DNA of 64,000 bases from Halomonas elongata DSM 2581 (GTDB taxonomy: Bacteria; Pseudomonadota; Gammaproteobacteria; Pseudomonadales; Halomonadaceae): contig NC_014532.2 in assembly GCF_000196875.2 (NCBI RefSeq), positions 2,294,001-2,358,000 on the forward strand, in the 5' to 3' direction. This document shows, piece after piece, positions 17,776 through 26,605 of this stretch; position 1 is the stretch's first letter, and each line of letters begins with the position of its first letter. The translations under genes and the position numbers were made by a program. Below the pieces are notes generated by a model. It did no database searches. It was not told where the DNA came from and saw only the letters and a list, made by a program, of their open reading frames with translations.

Positions 17776-18618
17776 ATGAAAATGAGCACAACCTTGAATA
17801 TTGGAATCAGGGCACACGACCTGCCCAAGCAGCCCATGGAAGGCCTGATAAAGGATATCGCCCGCCGAGGGCTTGGATCAGTACAGTTAGCACTGAACAA
17901 GTCTTTCGACCTTGATATAAAGCCTGGGACATTAAACCCAGGAATGGCCTACTTGATTGGGTCAGCGTTCCGGCGCCACGATATCCAAATTGCTGTTCTT
18001 GGCTGCTACACCAACATAATTCATCCGGACCCCGAAGAGCGGCACTCTGCATTATCGAGATTCAAGGAGCACATCCGTTTTTCGAGAGACTTCGGCTGTG
18101 GAATCGTTGGAACCGAAACAGGCAATGTCAACCCAGACATCATATACACTGAAGAAAACTTTCATGAGAAGCCATTCCAGGATGTTTTATCAAGTGTAAG
18201 AGAGCTCGTGGAGGAAGCCGAAAAATTCGGTGTCATCGTAGGTATCGAACCGGGTGTCAATCATCCCATATACTCTCCCGAGACAATGAAACGCTTGCTC
18301 GATGAGGTGCAATCCAACAACCTTCAGGTGATATTCGACCCGGTCAATCTCATGACAGCGGAGAATCACGAGCGACAGAATGAAATATTGAGAGAAGCCT
18401 TCTCATTGTGGGGAGACCGCATAGCGGTCATCCACGCCAAGGACTTCATCATCTCGGAAGGACGCTTGGTTCCCGCGTCCGTGGGGAAAGGACTGATGGA
18501 CTATGAGTTCATCATTCAGCAGCTTAGTCCCCACATCAATATCATTCTGGATGAAACAAGCCCCGAGCATATCGAGGATGCCATTCATTTCCTGAAATCC
18601 TGCGAATCGACCTCATGA
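17776..18618 (+). CDS. sugar phosphate isomerase/epimerase-like TIM-barrel protein
   Basis: 280 residues (or 278 from the ATG at 17782) of the xylose-isomerase-like / AP-endonuclease-2 TIM-barrel superfamily. Metal-site candidates appear in the usual order: E at 'VGTETGNVN', 'GIEPGVNHP', 'VIFDPVNLM', 'VIHAKDF' and 'ILDETSPEH'. It is the last gene of the uronate island and is probably read with dctP. It has no fixed place in the KduI/KduD route; it could isomerise another sugar released by GH105 or duplicate the KduI step. The function is not assigned. Confidence 0.75.
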   Translation: MKMSTTLNIGIRAHDLPKQPMEGLIKDIARRGLGSVQLALNKSFDLDIKPGTLNPGMAYLIGSAFRRHDIQIAVLGCYTNIIHPDPEERHSALSRFKEHIRFSRDFGCGIVGTETGNVNPDIIYTEENFHEKPFQDVLSSVRELVEEAEKFGVIVGIEPGVNHPIYSPETMKRLLDEVQSNNLQVIFDPVNLMTAENHERQNEILREAFSLWGDRIAVIHAKDFIISEGRLVPASVGKGLMDYEFIIQQLSPHINIILDETSPEHIEDAIHFLKSCESTS

Positions 18619-18741
18619 AAATCTAGCGGGTCCTGATATCACCCGCACTGGAGCGTGCCAAGGATAGGGGGCATACCTATCCCTGTCGTATGGTTTCCCC
18701 TATCCTGCGGCGAATATCCGTGCAACCAAGGGAAAGCCATC

Positions 18742-19161
18742 ATGTGGGACCAGCAAGAGATTCGCCTCGCGCCGCGTTCGCGGGGCTTTCACTTGATCAC
18801 CGACGAGGTCATCGAGGCGGTTCCTCGCATAGCGAGCTTGCAGGTTGGTCTGCTGCACCTGCAGCTATTGCATACCTCGGCCTCGCTGACTCTCAACGAG
18901 AACGCCGATCCCGATGTGCGCCACGACATGGATGCCTTCCTGCGCGACCGAATACCGGGCGATCTTCCCTATTTCCGCCATACGCTGGAAGGGCCGGACG
19001 ACATGCCAGCCCATGTCGCGGCGAGCCTGTTCGGTACTCAGCTAACCCTGGCCGTGCGTGACGGCCGCCTGGCGCTTGGTACCTGGCAAGGTGTCTGGTT
19101 CGGCGAACATCGCGACCATGGCGGGCCCCGGCGCCTGATCGCCACCCTCAACGGAGAGTGA
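18742..19161 (+). CDS. YjbQ/UPF0047 family protein
   Basis: 139 residues, the usual length. The signature 'LLHTSASLTLNENADPDVRHDMDAFL' and 'TWQGVWFGEHRDHGGPRR' are the conserved blocks of the family. Members complement thiamine-phosphate synthase weakly in E. coli, but the physiological role is unknown. The start at 18742 is chosen because similarity begins there and GGGAAAG lies upstream. GC content is back to the genome's normal level, marking the end of the uronate island. Confidence 0.9.
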   Translation: MWDQQEIRLAPRSRGFHLITDEVIEAVPRIASLQVGLLHLQLLHTSASLTLNENADPDVRHDMDAFLRDRIPGDLPYFRHTLEGPDDMPAHVAASLFGTQLTLAVRDGRLALGTWQGVWFGEHRDHGGPRRLIATLNGE

Positions 19162-19350
19162 AAGGCCAGGCATCGTCACGGGAGCCATTGGCACTCCGGC
19201 GGCCGCGGCTAGGCGACCTCATCGCGAAGCGGTAAAATAGGCAACTTTGCATCGGCAGACGTTTCAGGGTGAAGTCTCGGCATGCCGATCCCGACATTGC
19301 TCACGGCCTGCCCCGGCGCGGGTCGTGTGTAACGCTATAAGAGCCCGCTC

Positions 19351-20067
19351 GTGAAACTGCTCGACATTCCCTTCGATGATCGCCGGCGCCGTTATCTGGT
19401 CTTTCGCCCGAGGGACCTGCCGGATCGCCTGCGGCTGGCCAGTACCTCCACTACCGCAGCTTTCGAGGCCATGGGCAGCAGTCGCTTCTATGTCTCGCAG
19501 GATCAGCGCATCCTGGCCAAGGTGGTGCCGGATAAATTCAGCAAGAGGCGGCATCCGCTGAAGTGGTTGTTGCACGACTACCTCGAGAAACGCTGGTTGA
19601 TGCAGTCCGATGCCCGCAAGGAGTTCCTCAGCTTGCGCATCCTGCAACGTGCTGGGCTGCGCGTTCCCCATTGCCATGGCTGGGGCCTGTCCTTCAATCC
19701 CGCCAACCGGGCTCCTTCACTGTTGCTGATGGAGCGGCTGCACGATGCCCGCACAGGCGGCGAGGTCTTCGATGCCCTCGATGAGACGGGACGCCGGCAT
19801 TTGCTCGATACCTTCTGCCGTGAGGTGGTACAACTCGCCCACGCTGGCTACGTGCATCGCGACCTGCACTTCAACAACCTCCTGGTGGACGACCAGGGGC
19901 GTTTGACCTGGCTCGATGCCCATGTCCGCCCCCTGCCACGGCGGGTCAGCGACCACTGGCCGGCCATTCGCGACTCCCTGACTGCCGGCAAGCTGCGTGG
20001 CGAAGCCTACCGAGCCCTCGCCGAGCGTCGTATCGCCGAGCTCTGGGCCGGCGAGCCGACCAGGTAA
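19351..20067 (+). CDS. Kdo/WaaP-family lipopolysaccharide kinase-like protein
   Basis: 238 residues from a GTG start preceded by AAGAG. It has the eukaryotic-like kinase fold of the lipopolysaccharide kinases: a lysine in 'RILAKVVPDKF', the catalytic loop 'HRDLHFNN' (169-176; D171 and N176) and 'WLDAH' in place of DFG. This resembles KdkA/WaaP enzymes that phosphorylate Kdo or heptose in the inner core at the cytoplasmic face. No other LPS gene is adjacent, so the sugar target is open. Confidence 0.78.
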   Translation: MKLLDIPFDDRRRRYLVFRPRDLPDRLRLASTSTTAAFEAMGSSRFYVSQDQRILAKVVPDKFSKRRHPLKWLLHDYLEKRWLMQSDARKEFLSLRILQRAGLRVPHCHGWGLSFNPANRAPSLLLMERLHDARTGGEVFDALDETGRRHLLDTFCREVVQLAHAGYVHRDLHFNNLLVDDQGRLTWLDAHVRPLPRRVSDHWPAIRDSLTAGKLRGEAYRALAERRIAELWAGEPTR

Positions 20068-20103
20068 ACCGCCAGGATTGAATCGCGCCACCGTGAACGT
20101 CTC

Positions 20104-20562
20104 TCACTCATCATCCCAGTCATTCGGCGTCCAGGTAATGCCGTTGTCATTGGTGGCATCCCATTCCAGCACAGCATTGCGATGGAAGTTTTTCGAGCCT
20201 GAGTCGTTATTGTCCGAGGTATTCTTGATGGTGCCGCTCACACTATCACCGTTACAGCCCCAGCCCACGTCTTCACAGGGATCCTCCAGTCCCTCGGCGA
20301 TATTCACCGAGACGCGCAATTTCGCCGCACTCAGTTCCGACAGCGCGGCGCTGTGCTCTGCACGCTCGGTATAGTCCTGGTAACGCGGCACCGCAACCGC
20401 CGCCAGTATCCCGATGATCGCCACCACGATGAGCAGTTCGATCAGAGTGAAACCTAACTGACGCGGCGCCAGGGTCGCCGTCGCTCCGTCTTTCTGCCCT
20501 TCTTGCGCCCTTTCCCTCGCCCTTTCTTGAGTATTTTCTTGAGTACTTTCGACCCTTTCCAT
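20104..20562 (-). CDS. pilA: type IV prepilin (PilA-like) with an unusually long leader
   Basis: 152 residues. The start at 20562 is selected by AGGGAG seven bases upstream. Leader residues 1-37 are hydrophilic and repetitive ('[17 protein letters not shown]') and end in glycine; cleavage G37/F38 would give the mature N-terminus '[27 protein letters not shown]' with E42 as the conserved glutamate 5. The mature part is about 115 residues, with two cysteines ([10 protein letters not shown]) and a very acidic tail. Type IVa leaders normally have 5-10 residues. The gene diverges from pilBC, which encode its assembly motor and platform; no pilD is present here. Confidence 0.88.
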   Translation of the reverse strand: MERVESTQENTQERARERAQEGQKDGATATLAPRQLGFTLIELLIVVAIIGILAAVAVPRYQDYTERAEHSAALSELSAAKLRVSVNIAEGLEDPCEDVGWGCNGDSVSGTIKNTSDNNDSGSKNFHRNAVLEWDATNDNGITWTPNDWDDE

Positions 20563-20822
20563 GGTCCATCTCCCTGATTGGCTGGACATTCTTCTCAGGA
20601 GACTCGTGGCTTGCTGCTCCCATCAAGCCACGTCTGCCGCTCCTGTCTTGACGGTAGGTAGCGGCCCCGAAGCCAACAAGGACGATTCTCTGGCTTTTCG
20701 GCGTCGTCATCTCGCATGGCGGAGTCGGTGAATTCGTCGCCATGACACCGCAGAAAGCGTCGGGCCGCGAACACACTGACTGCCTAGACTCGGCGATATC
20801 CTCAGCCGTATCGCGAGACGTC

Positions 20823-22571
20823 ATGAGCGACTATCCAGCGTGTGACGACATGGACCGGAATCCCGATCGCCCCACCGATGGCCTTGGTGGCCTGGCTCGT
20901 CGGCTGGTCGAAGACGGCCTGCTCGATGCCCGGGAGGCCCGGCGACTGGAGCAGCAGGCCCGACACAGCGGATGCTCGCTACTGACGCTCGCCGTCGATG
21001 CCGAGGCCGTGTCGGCGTGGCAAGCCGCCGAGGCGGCCGCCAGGGAATACGGGCTGGGCTTCGTCGATCTGGATACCCTGGAATTCGACGAACTGCCGCC
21101 CGTCGCGGACTATCCAGAAGCCCTGTTGCGTCGACTCGGCGTACTGCCCCTGCGTCGCCATGGCGGACGTCTCAGCGTCGCCGTGAGTCAACCCGCGACA
21201 CTCGCCGAGCTCGATGAACTACGCTTCGCCACCGGCCTGACGCCCGAGGGCGTCCTGGCACCCAGGGATCAGCTCGCTGCCTGGCTGGAACGCTACCTCA
21301 GCTCCACGAGCGGTACCCTTGCGGCAATGGCTCGCATGGAGTCGATATCCGGAGCACCGGGCACGAGCCATGAGGAGGAGATCCCGACATCCAGCGCGAC
21401 GCACGACGATGCGCCACTGGTGGCCTTTATCGACGGAGTCCTTCAGGACGCCATCCGGCACGGTGCCTCGGACATCCACTTCGAACCCTATGCAGCTCAC
21501 TTTCGCATTCGCCAGCGGATCGACGGCATCCTGCATGACGTGGCACACCCTCCCTTCGCGATGCGCTCGCGCATTGCCGCCCGACTCAAGGTAATGGCGC
21601 GCCTGGACATCTCGGAACGTCGTCTTCCCCAGGATGGCGCCATCAAATGGCGCCACCTCGGAGGTCCCGGTGTCGATTTCCGCGTCAACACCATGCCCAC
21701 CGTGCATGGCGAAAAAATCGTCCTGCGCTTGCTCGACCCGACTTCGGCGCAGTGGAACATCACTCAACTGGGCCTCACCACGGCACAACAGCAGCTCTAC
21801 GAAAGCGCCCTGTCTTCCCCTCAGGGAATGATCCTGGTCACCGGCCCCACCGGCAGCGGCAAGACGGTGACGCTGTATAGCGGGCTGGGACGGCTCAACG
21901 AGGCCAGCCGCAACATCTGTACTGCCGAGGATCCGGTCGAGATCAAGCTGGAAGGCATCAATCAGGTCAATGTCCAGCCACGCATCGGGCTGGATTTCGC
22001 CAGCACCCTGCGCGCCTTCCTGCGGCAGGACCCGGACGTGATGATGGTCGGCGAGATTCGTGACCGGGAAACCGCGGACATCGCCGTCAAGGCATCCCAG
22101 ACCGGCCACCTGGTGCTTTCCACGCTGCATACCAATTCCGCGGCACAGACGCTGACACGACTGGTCGACATGGGCATCGCGCCCTTCAATATCGCCGATT
22201 CGGTGAGCCTGATCATCGCCCAGCGCCTGGCGCGCCGACTCTGCGAGCGCTGCAAGCGGCCTACGCGACCGGACCATCAGGCCCTGCTGGATCTCGGCAT
22301 CGACGCGCGCATGGCCTGTCGCGCCGATCTCCACGACCCCGTCGGTTGCGGCTATTGCACGCAGGGATTCAAGGGACGCATCGGCCTCTACGAAGTCGTG
22401 CCGATCGACGCGGCAATGCGCGAACGCATCCTGCATCGCGGCACCGCCACCGAACTGGAAGAGCAGGCACGCCGCAGTGGCCAGCCGAGCTTATGGCACG
22501 ACGGGATCGACAAGGCCATGCAGGGACTGACCAGTCTCGGCGAAGTACATCGCGTGACCGGCAATCATTGA
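20823..22571 (+). CDS. pilB: type IV pilus assembly ATPase PilB
   Basis: About 582 residues from the ATG at 20823; an upstream in-frame start at 20742 is less likely. An N-terminal MshEN-like domain (about 25-150) precedes the GspE/PilB ATPase. Walker A 'GPTGSGKT' is at 341-348, followed by an Asp box, Walker B 'DPDVMMVGEIRD' and a His box ('LVLSTLHTNSA'). A four-cysteine zinc module ('CERC'...'CGYC') is typical of extension ATPases rather than PilT. PilC is encoded 22 bp downstream. The enzyme drives pilin polymerisation from the cytoplasmic face. Confidence 0.93.
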   Translation: MSDYPACDDMDRNPDRPTDGLGGLARRLVEDGLLDAREARRLEQQARHSGCSLLTLAVDAEAVSAWQAAEAAAREYGLGFVDLDTLEFDELPPVADYPEALLRRLGVLPLRRHGGRLSVAVSQPATLAELDELRFATGLTPEGVLAPRDQLAAWLERYLSSTSGTLAAMARMESISGAPGTSHEEEIPTSSATHDDAPLVAFIDGVLQDAIRHGASDIHFEPYAAHFRIRQRIDGILHDVAHPPFAMRSRIAARLKVMARLDISERRLPQDGAIKWRHLGGPGVDFRVNTMPTVHGEKIVLRLLDPTSAQWNITQLGLTTAQQQLYESALSSPQGMILVTGPTGSGKTVTLYSGLGRLNEASRNICTAEDPVEIKLEGINQVNVQPRIGLDFASTLRAFLRQDPDVMMVGEIRDRETADIAVKASQTGHLVLSTLHTNSAAQTLTRLVDMGIAPFNIADSVSLIIAQRLARRLCERCKRPTRPDHQALLDLGIDARMACRADLHDPVGCGYCTQGFKGRIGLYEVVPIDAAMRERILHRGTATELEEQARRSGQPSLWHDGIDKAMQGLTSLGEVHRVTGNH

Positions 22572-22593
22572 GACAAAACGACACGGAGGCTCG

Positions 22594-23820
22594 ATGCCCC
22601 ATTCCCATCACGGTGATGCCCCCAGGCCGTACCGTTGGCGCTGGGCGGGACGGGATGCCGATGGCCGACGCATTTCCGGCGAGAGCGTCGCCACGCGGCG
22701 TGAAGACGTCGCGCGACACCTTGCCGAACAACGCATCCTCGTCCGACGCATCCAGCGCAAGCGGGGCATGGGCGCGCGCGTGGGGCGTATCGGCCCCCGC
22801 GACATCACGCTCTTTGCACGCCAGATGGCCACCCTGCTGCGCGCCGGCATTCCGGTGCTGCAAGGCCTGGGCGTTGTCGCCAAGGGTGTCGAAAAGCCTG
22901 CCATGCGGCTTCTGGTCGAAGCGCTGAGCAAGGAGGTGACCGAAGGCGCCAGCGTGGCGGAGGCCCTGGGCCGTCATCCCCGGCACTTCGGAGGGCTCTT
23001 CATACATCTGGTGGCAGCCGGCGAACAGTCCGGCACCCTGGAGCGCATGCTCGATCGCGTGGCCACCCACAAGGAAAAAATCGAAAGGCTTCAGGGGCGT
23101 GTCCGCAGGGCGCTCTGGTATCCGGCCGTTGTCCTCGTCACAGGCGTAGCGGTCGCCGCTCTGCTGCTGGTCAAGGTCGTACCGCGCTTCGAGGGTCTGT
23201 TCAGGGATTTCGGTGCCGAACTGCCGGCATTGACGCGCTTGACGCTGTCGCTATCCCAGGCCGTGCAGCACTACTGGGGCTGGGGACTCGCCCTCGCGAT
23301 CGGCCTGCCCCTGCTGGTGCACGCCGGGCAGCGACGCTCTGCGGCTTTCGCCGGCCACCTGCATGCACTGGCCCTGGGCTTGCCGGTGCTCGGCGATATC
23401 CTCGACAAGTCCTGCGTGGCCCGATATTGCCGGACACTGGCAACGACCCTCGGCGCCGGCGTGCCCCTGGTGGAAGGGCTGGAAAGTGCCGCCGGCGCTA
23501 CCGGGAATCGCACCTTCAGCACTGCCATCGGCCACATTCGACGCGAGGTGCTCGACGGTCAGCCGCTGCATGTCGCCATGCGCCACTCCCGACATTTTCC
23601 AGCGCTGGCGACTCAGATGGTCGCCATCGGCGAGGAATCAGGCACCCTGGATCAGATGCTAGAGCGCATCGCCGACCATTACGAGCAAGAGGTCGATGAC
23701 CGTGTCGACGTCCTGACCTCATTGCTCGAACCCGCCGTCATCGTGATTCTCGGCGTGATGGTCGGCGGACTGGTGGTGGCCATGTATCTGCCCATCTTCG
23801 CGCTCGGGGGCGCCATTTGA
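22594..23820 (+). CDS. pilC: type IV pilus inner-membrane platform protein PilC
   Basis: 408 residues containing two type II secretion F domains ('FARQMATLLRAGIPVLQGLGVVAKG' and 'YCRTLATTLGAGVPLVEGLESAAGA') and three hydrophobic helices (about 170-190, 220-245, 378-400). PilC forms the platform rotated by PilB. It is read in an operon with pilB. In pseudomonads pilD and coaE follow; here the next gene is psrA on the other strand, so prepilin peptidase must be encoded elsewhere. Confidence 0.94.
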   Translation: MPHSHHGDAPRPYRWRWAGRDADGRRISGESVATRREDVARHLAEQRILVRRIQRKRGMGARVGRIGPRDITLFARQMATLLRAGIPVLQGLGVVAKGVEKPAMRLLVEALSKEVTEGASVAEALGRHPRHFGGLFIHLVAAGEQSGTLERMLDRVATHKEKIERLQGRVRRALWYPAVVLVTGVAVAALLLVKVVPRFEGLFRDFGAELPALTRLTLSLSQAVQHYWGWGLALAIGLPLLVHAGQRRSAAFAGHLHALALGLPVLGDILDKSCVARYCRTLATTLGAGVPLVEGLESAAGATGNRTFSTAIGHIRREVLDGQPLHVAMRHSRHFPALATQMVAIGEESGTLDQMLERIADHYEQEVDDRVDVLTSLLEPAVIVILGVMVGGLVVAMYLPIFALGGAI

Positions 23821-23858
23821 GCAATGCTTTTACGCATCGCCCATTCAATGCAGCCGCA

Positions 23859-24527
23859 TCAACTCGCTTCCTGCTGCGCCGGCGGCTCGGGCAACGGGGC
23901 CTGCATCGCCGAGACCACCACGGGGCGCAGGCGCCGTACCAGGTCACGCACCGAGACATGTTCGTGATAATCCTGCTCGGCGATATCGCGTAGCGCATCC
24001 AGTCCCGAGAGCGTGAAGATCACCGTGCCAAGCACGAAATGCAGGCGCCAGAAGCGTTCGGCATCGGGCAACTCCGGCGTCGCCCGCCTCACCAACTCGG
24101 TGAAGCGCGTGAAGACACTGCCGTACTCTTCCTGGATATAACGACGCAGATGGCCCTGGGCCTGGCTGTAGGCCAGACCCAGCAGGCGCATGAACACTTT
24201 CAGGCTATTGCGCTCCGCCGGCACCTCGAGCACGGTGCGGGCCATGGTCTCGAGCAGTTCTTCGAGCGGAATCTCGCTGCCATCCTGGCGATGTCGTGCT
24301 TCCAGCTCGTCAAGGGCGGCATGGAAGCGTGTGGTGAAAGGGTCCAGATAGCGCGCGAAAACGGCCTGGATCAACGACTTCTTGGAGCCAAAGTGGTAAT
24401 TCACCGCGGCCAGATTGACCTTGGCCTTGCTGGTGATGTTGCGCAATGACGTCTCGGCGAATCCACGCTCGGCGAACAGCACTTCGGCGGTATCGAGAAT
24501 GCGCGTGACAGTGTCAGGCTGGGCCAT
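23859..24527 (-). CDS. psrA: TetR-family regulator, PsrA-like
   Basis: 222 residues from the ATG at 24525-24527. The TetR helix-turn-helix ('AEVLFAERGFAETSLRNITSKAKVNLAAVNYHFGSKKSLIQAVF') and the C-terminal block ('FMRLLGLAYSQAQGHLRRYIQEEYG') agree closely with what I recall of Pseudomonas PsrA, which senses long-chain fatty acids and controls beta-oxidation and rpoS. Linkage to lexA is the same as in pseudomonads. A palindrome matching the PsrA site lies 19 bp upstream of the start, implying autoregulation. Confidence 0.9.
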   Translation of the reverse strand: MAQPDTVTRILDTAEVLFAERGFAETSLRNITSKAKVNLAAVNYHFGSKKSLIQAVFARYLDPFTTRFHAALDELEARHRQDGSEIPLEELLETMARTVLEVPAERNSLKVFMRLLGLAYSQAQGHLRRYIQEEYGSVFTRFTELVRRATPELPDAERFWRLHFVLGTVIFTLSGLDALRDIAEQDYHEHVSVRDLVRRLRPVVVSAMQAPLPEPPAQQEAS

Positions 24528-24545
24528 GAATCGGGTCCAAAGTTG

Positions 24546-24559
24546 GAAACAATTGTTTG
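24546..24559. promoter_or_regulatory. PsrA operator candidate
   Basis: GAAAC-AATT-GTTTG matches the published Pseudomonas PsrA motif (G/C)AAAC-N2-4-GTTT(G/C) exactly. It lies just upstream of psrA, so it probably mediates autorepression. Confidence 0.7.
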
Positions 24560-24668
24560 AATATGGCCCGAGTGTACGACAGGCCACGCACTGCCTCAAT
24601 GTCACAAATTATGAACCGTTTTAAACGTTGCCTCGCTAAGGAGTCGTTGTCGCGATATGGGATGCGCT

Positions 24669-24705
24669 TTTACTGGATGGATCACCATGCTGTATACTTG
24701 ACCAA
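24669..24705 (+). promoter_or_regulatory. lexA promoter with SOS box
   Basis: TTTACT (24669-24674), 18 bp and TATACT (24693-24698) form a promoter candidate. CTGTATACTTGACCAA at 24690-24705 fits the LexA box CTG-N10-CAG except for the last base, and overlaps the -10. The start codon of lexA is 115 bp downstream. A weaker CTG-N10-CAT lies just upstream. Confidence 0.55.
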
Positions 24706-24820
24706 TAGCATGGCGGTCGGATCTGACGCTGTCCGAATCCTGGCTGCGCTCGCGGCTTTTCGGATAAGAGCCCGGGCCCACCGATCCGTCCCTTGAACAG
24801 GTTCTCGACCCGGAGGTCGC

Positions 24821-25486
24821 ATGACTCGCTCCCTCACGCCCCGTCAGCAGAACGTCTTCGATTTCATCGTCAAGACCATGAACGAGCTGGGCTATCCCCC
24901 GACCCGGGCCGAAATCTCCCGCGCGCTCGGCTTTCGCTCGCCCAACGCCGCCGAGGAGCATTTGCGGGCCCTGGAACGCAAGGGGGTCATCCGGGTGATT
25001 CGCGGCACATCGCGGGGCATCCGCCTGCCTGCGCAGGAGGCCGACCCCCAGGCCGCCGGCGACACCGCCACGGACAGCACGCCCTCCCAGGGGCTGCCCA
25101 TCATCGGCGAAGTCGCGGCCGGCAGCCCGATCCTCGCCACCGAGCACATCGATCGCTACTGCCCGCTGCCTCCTGAATACTTTACCCCGCGCGCCGATTA
25201 CCTGTTGCGGGTACGCGGCCTGTCCATGCAGAACATCGGCATCCTGGAAGGCGACCTGCTCGCCGTGCATCGCACCGAACGCATCCGCGACGGCCAGATC
25301 GTGGTCGCACGCCTCGAGGAGGAAGTCACCGTCAAGCGCTTCCATCGCCAGGGCCACCGGGTGGTCCTGGAAGCCGAGAATCCCGATTTCGCCCCCATCG
25401 AGGTCGACCTGCGCCACCAGGAACTGGAGATCGAGGGTATCGGTGTGGGCGTCATTCGCGGGGGCAACGGCCAGGCCCTGGCCTGA
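24821..25486 (+). CDS. lexA: LexA repressor, SOS response
   Basis: 221 residues, longer than E. coli LexA (202) through an extended linker (about 71-90). The winged helix '[32 protein letters not shown]' binds the SOS box. The self-cleavage site is A100-G101, the nucleophile S135 ('[18 protein letters not shown]') and the general base K172 ('VTVKRF'). GGAGG lies 4 bases before the ATG. The gene is co-transcribed with dinB, 24 bp downstream, and preceded by an SOS-box-like sequence. Confidence 0.97.
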   Translation: MTRSLTPRQQNVFDFIVKTMNELGYPPTRAEISRALGFRSPNAAEEHLRALERKGVIRVIRGTSRGIRLPAQEADPQAAGDTATDSTPSQGLPIIGEVAAGSPILATEHIDRYCPLPPEYFTPRADYLLRVRGLSMQNIGILEGDLLAVHRTERIRDGQIVVARLEEEVTVKRFHRQGHRVVLEAENPDFAPIEVDLRHQELEIEGIGVGVIRGGNGQALA

Positions 25487-25510
25487 TGCCTGCGGGGAGC
25501 GGAGACGGCC

Positions 25511-26557
25511 GTGCGCAAGATACTGCATGCCGACTGCGACTGCTTCTATGCCGCCGTAGAGATGCGCGACAATCCTGCGCTGCGTGACATTCCACTGGCC
25601 ATCGGCGGAACGCGGGAACAGCGCGGCGTGATCGCCACCTGCAACTACCCCGCCCGGGCCTACGGCATCCACTCGGCCATGCCCACTGCCCGGGCGTTGC
25701 GCCTCTGCCCTCACCTGACCCTGCTGCCCGGCGACTTCGACAAGTACCGGGCGGTGTCCCGACAGCTCCAGGACATTTTTCACGAATTGACGCCGGTGAT
25801 CGAACCCCTGTCGCTCGACGAAGCTTTCCTGGATGTCACCGATGTCGAGAATTTCCAGGGCAGCGCAACCTGGATGGCCCAGTGGCTCAAGCGGGAATGC
25901 CTGGCCCGCACCGGCATCACCGTCTCGGTGGGCGTTGCACCGGCCAAGTTTCTGGCCAAGATCGCCAGCGACTGGGAGAAACCCGACGGGCTCACGGTGA
26001 TTCCCCCGGAACAGGTCGACACCTTCGTTGCCACGCTGCCGGTGCACAAGCTTCACGGCGTCGGCCCCGCCACCGCGGCACGGCTGGAGGCCCTGGGAAT
26101 CGCCACCTGCTCCGACCTGAGACGCTTGCCCTTCGAGCGCCTGATCGACGAATTCGGCAAGTTCGGACGCCGTCTGTTCGAGCTCGCGCGGGGCATCGAC
26201 GAACGTCCGGTGCGTACCGAACGCGAGCGCAAGTCGATCAGCGTCGAGACCACCTTCGAACAGGATCTGCCCGACCTCTCCAGTGCGCAGCAGGCACTGG
26301 CGCCGCTGTGCGAACGCCTGAAGGAACGACTCGCCCGGTACGGTCAGCCCCCCCTTGCCGGTCTGTTCGTCAAGGTACGTTTTGACGACTTCAGTCTCAC
26401 CACCCTGGAGAGTCGCGGTCTTCCAGCCGCTCCCGAAAGCTTCTCGCAGTTGCTCGAACAGGCCTGGTCACGCGCCCATCGCCCGGTAAGGCTGCTCGGC
26501 GTCGGCGCGCGCCTGATACCCGAAGAAGCCCGCCAGCAGCTCCCGCTGCCGCTGTAA
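25511..26557 (+). CDS. dinB: DNA polymerase IV (Y family)
   Basis: 348 residues from a GTG start, matching the Pol IV length. The palm carboxylates are in 'ILHADCDCFYAAVE' and 'SLDEAFLDVT', and 'YPARAYGIHSAMP' and the helix-hairpin-helix 'LHGVGPATAARLEALGI' are intact. DinB performs error-prone translesion synthesis. Its start lies 24 bp after lexA, so the two should be induced together from the lexA SOS promoter. No C-terminal beta-clamp motif check beyond a 'QLPLPL' tail, which fits the clamp-binding consensus. Confidence 0.96.
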   Translation: MRKILHADCDCFYAAVEMRDNPALRDIPLAIGGTREQRGVIATCNYPARAYGIHSAMPTARALRLCPHLTLLPGDFDKYRAVSRQLQDIFHELTPVIEPLSLDEAFLDVTDVENFQGSATWMAQWLKRECLARTGITVSVGVAPAKFLAKIASDWEKPDGLTVIPPEQVDTFVATLPVHKLHGVGPATAARLEALGIATCSDLRRLPFERLIDEFGKFGRRLFELARGIDERPVRTERERKSISVETTFEQDLPDLSSAQQALAPLCERLKERLARYGQPPLAGLFVKVRFDDFSLTTLESRGLPAAPESFSQLLEQAWSRAHRPVRLLGVGARLIPEEARQQLPLPL

Positions 26558-26605
26558 TCCATCCTGTCTCAGAGGATGTATACAAAGGTCACGGGCGACG
26601 ACATC

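Noticed and set aside
18626..18682. two short hairpins after the isomerase gene as a strong terminator
   Set aside because: Stems of only 6-7 bp (18626-18646 and 18662-18682), no T-run; too weak to annotate as a terminator.
24617..24627. CGTTT-T-AAACG palindrome upstream of psrA as a second PsrA site
   Set aside because: Half-sites are in the opposite order to the PsrA motif; the site at 24546-24559 explains regulation better.
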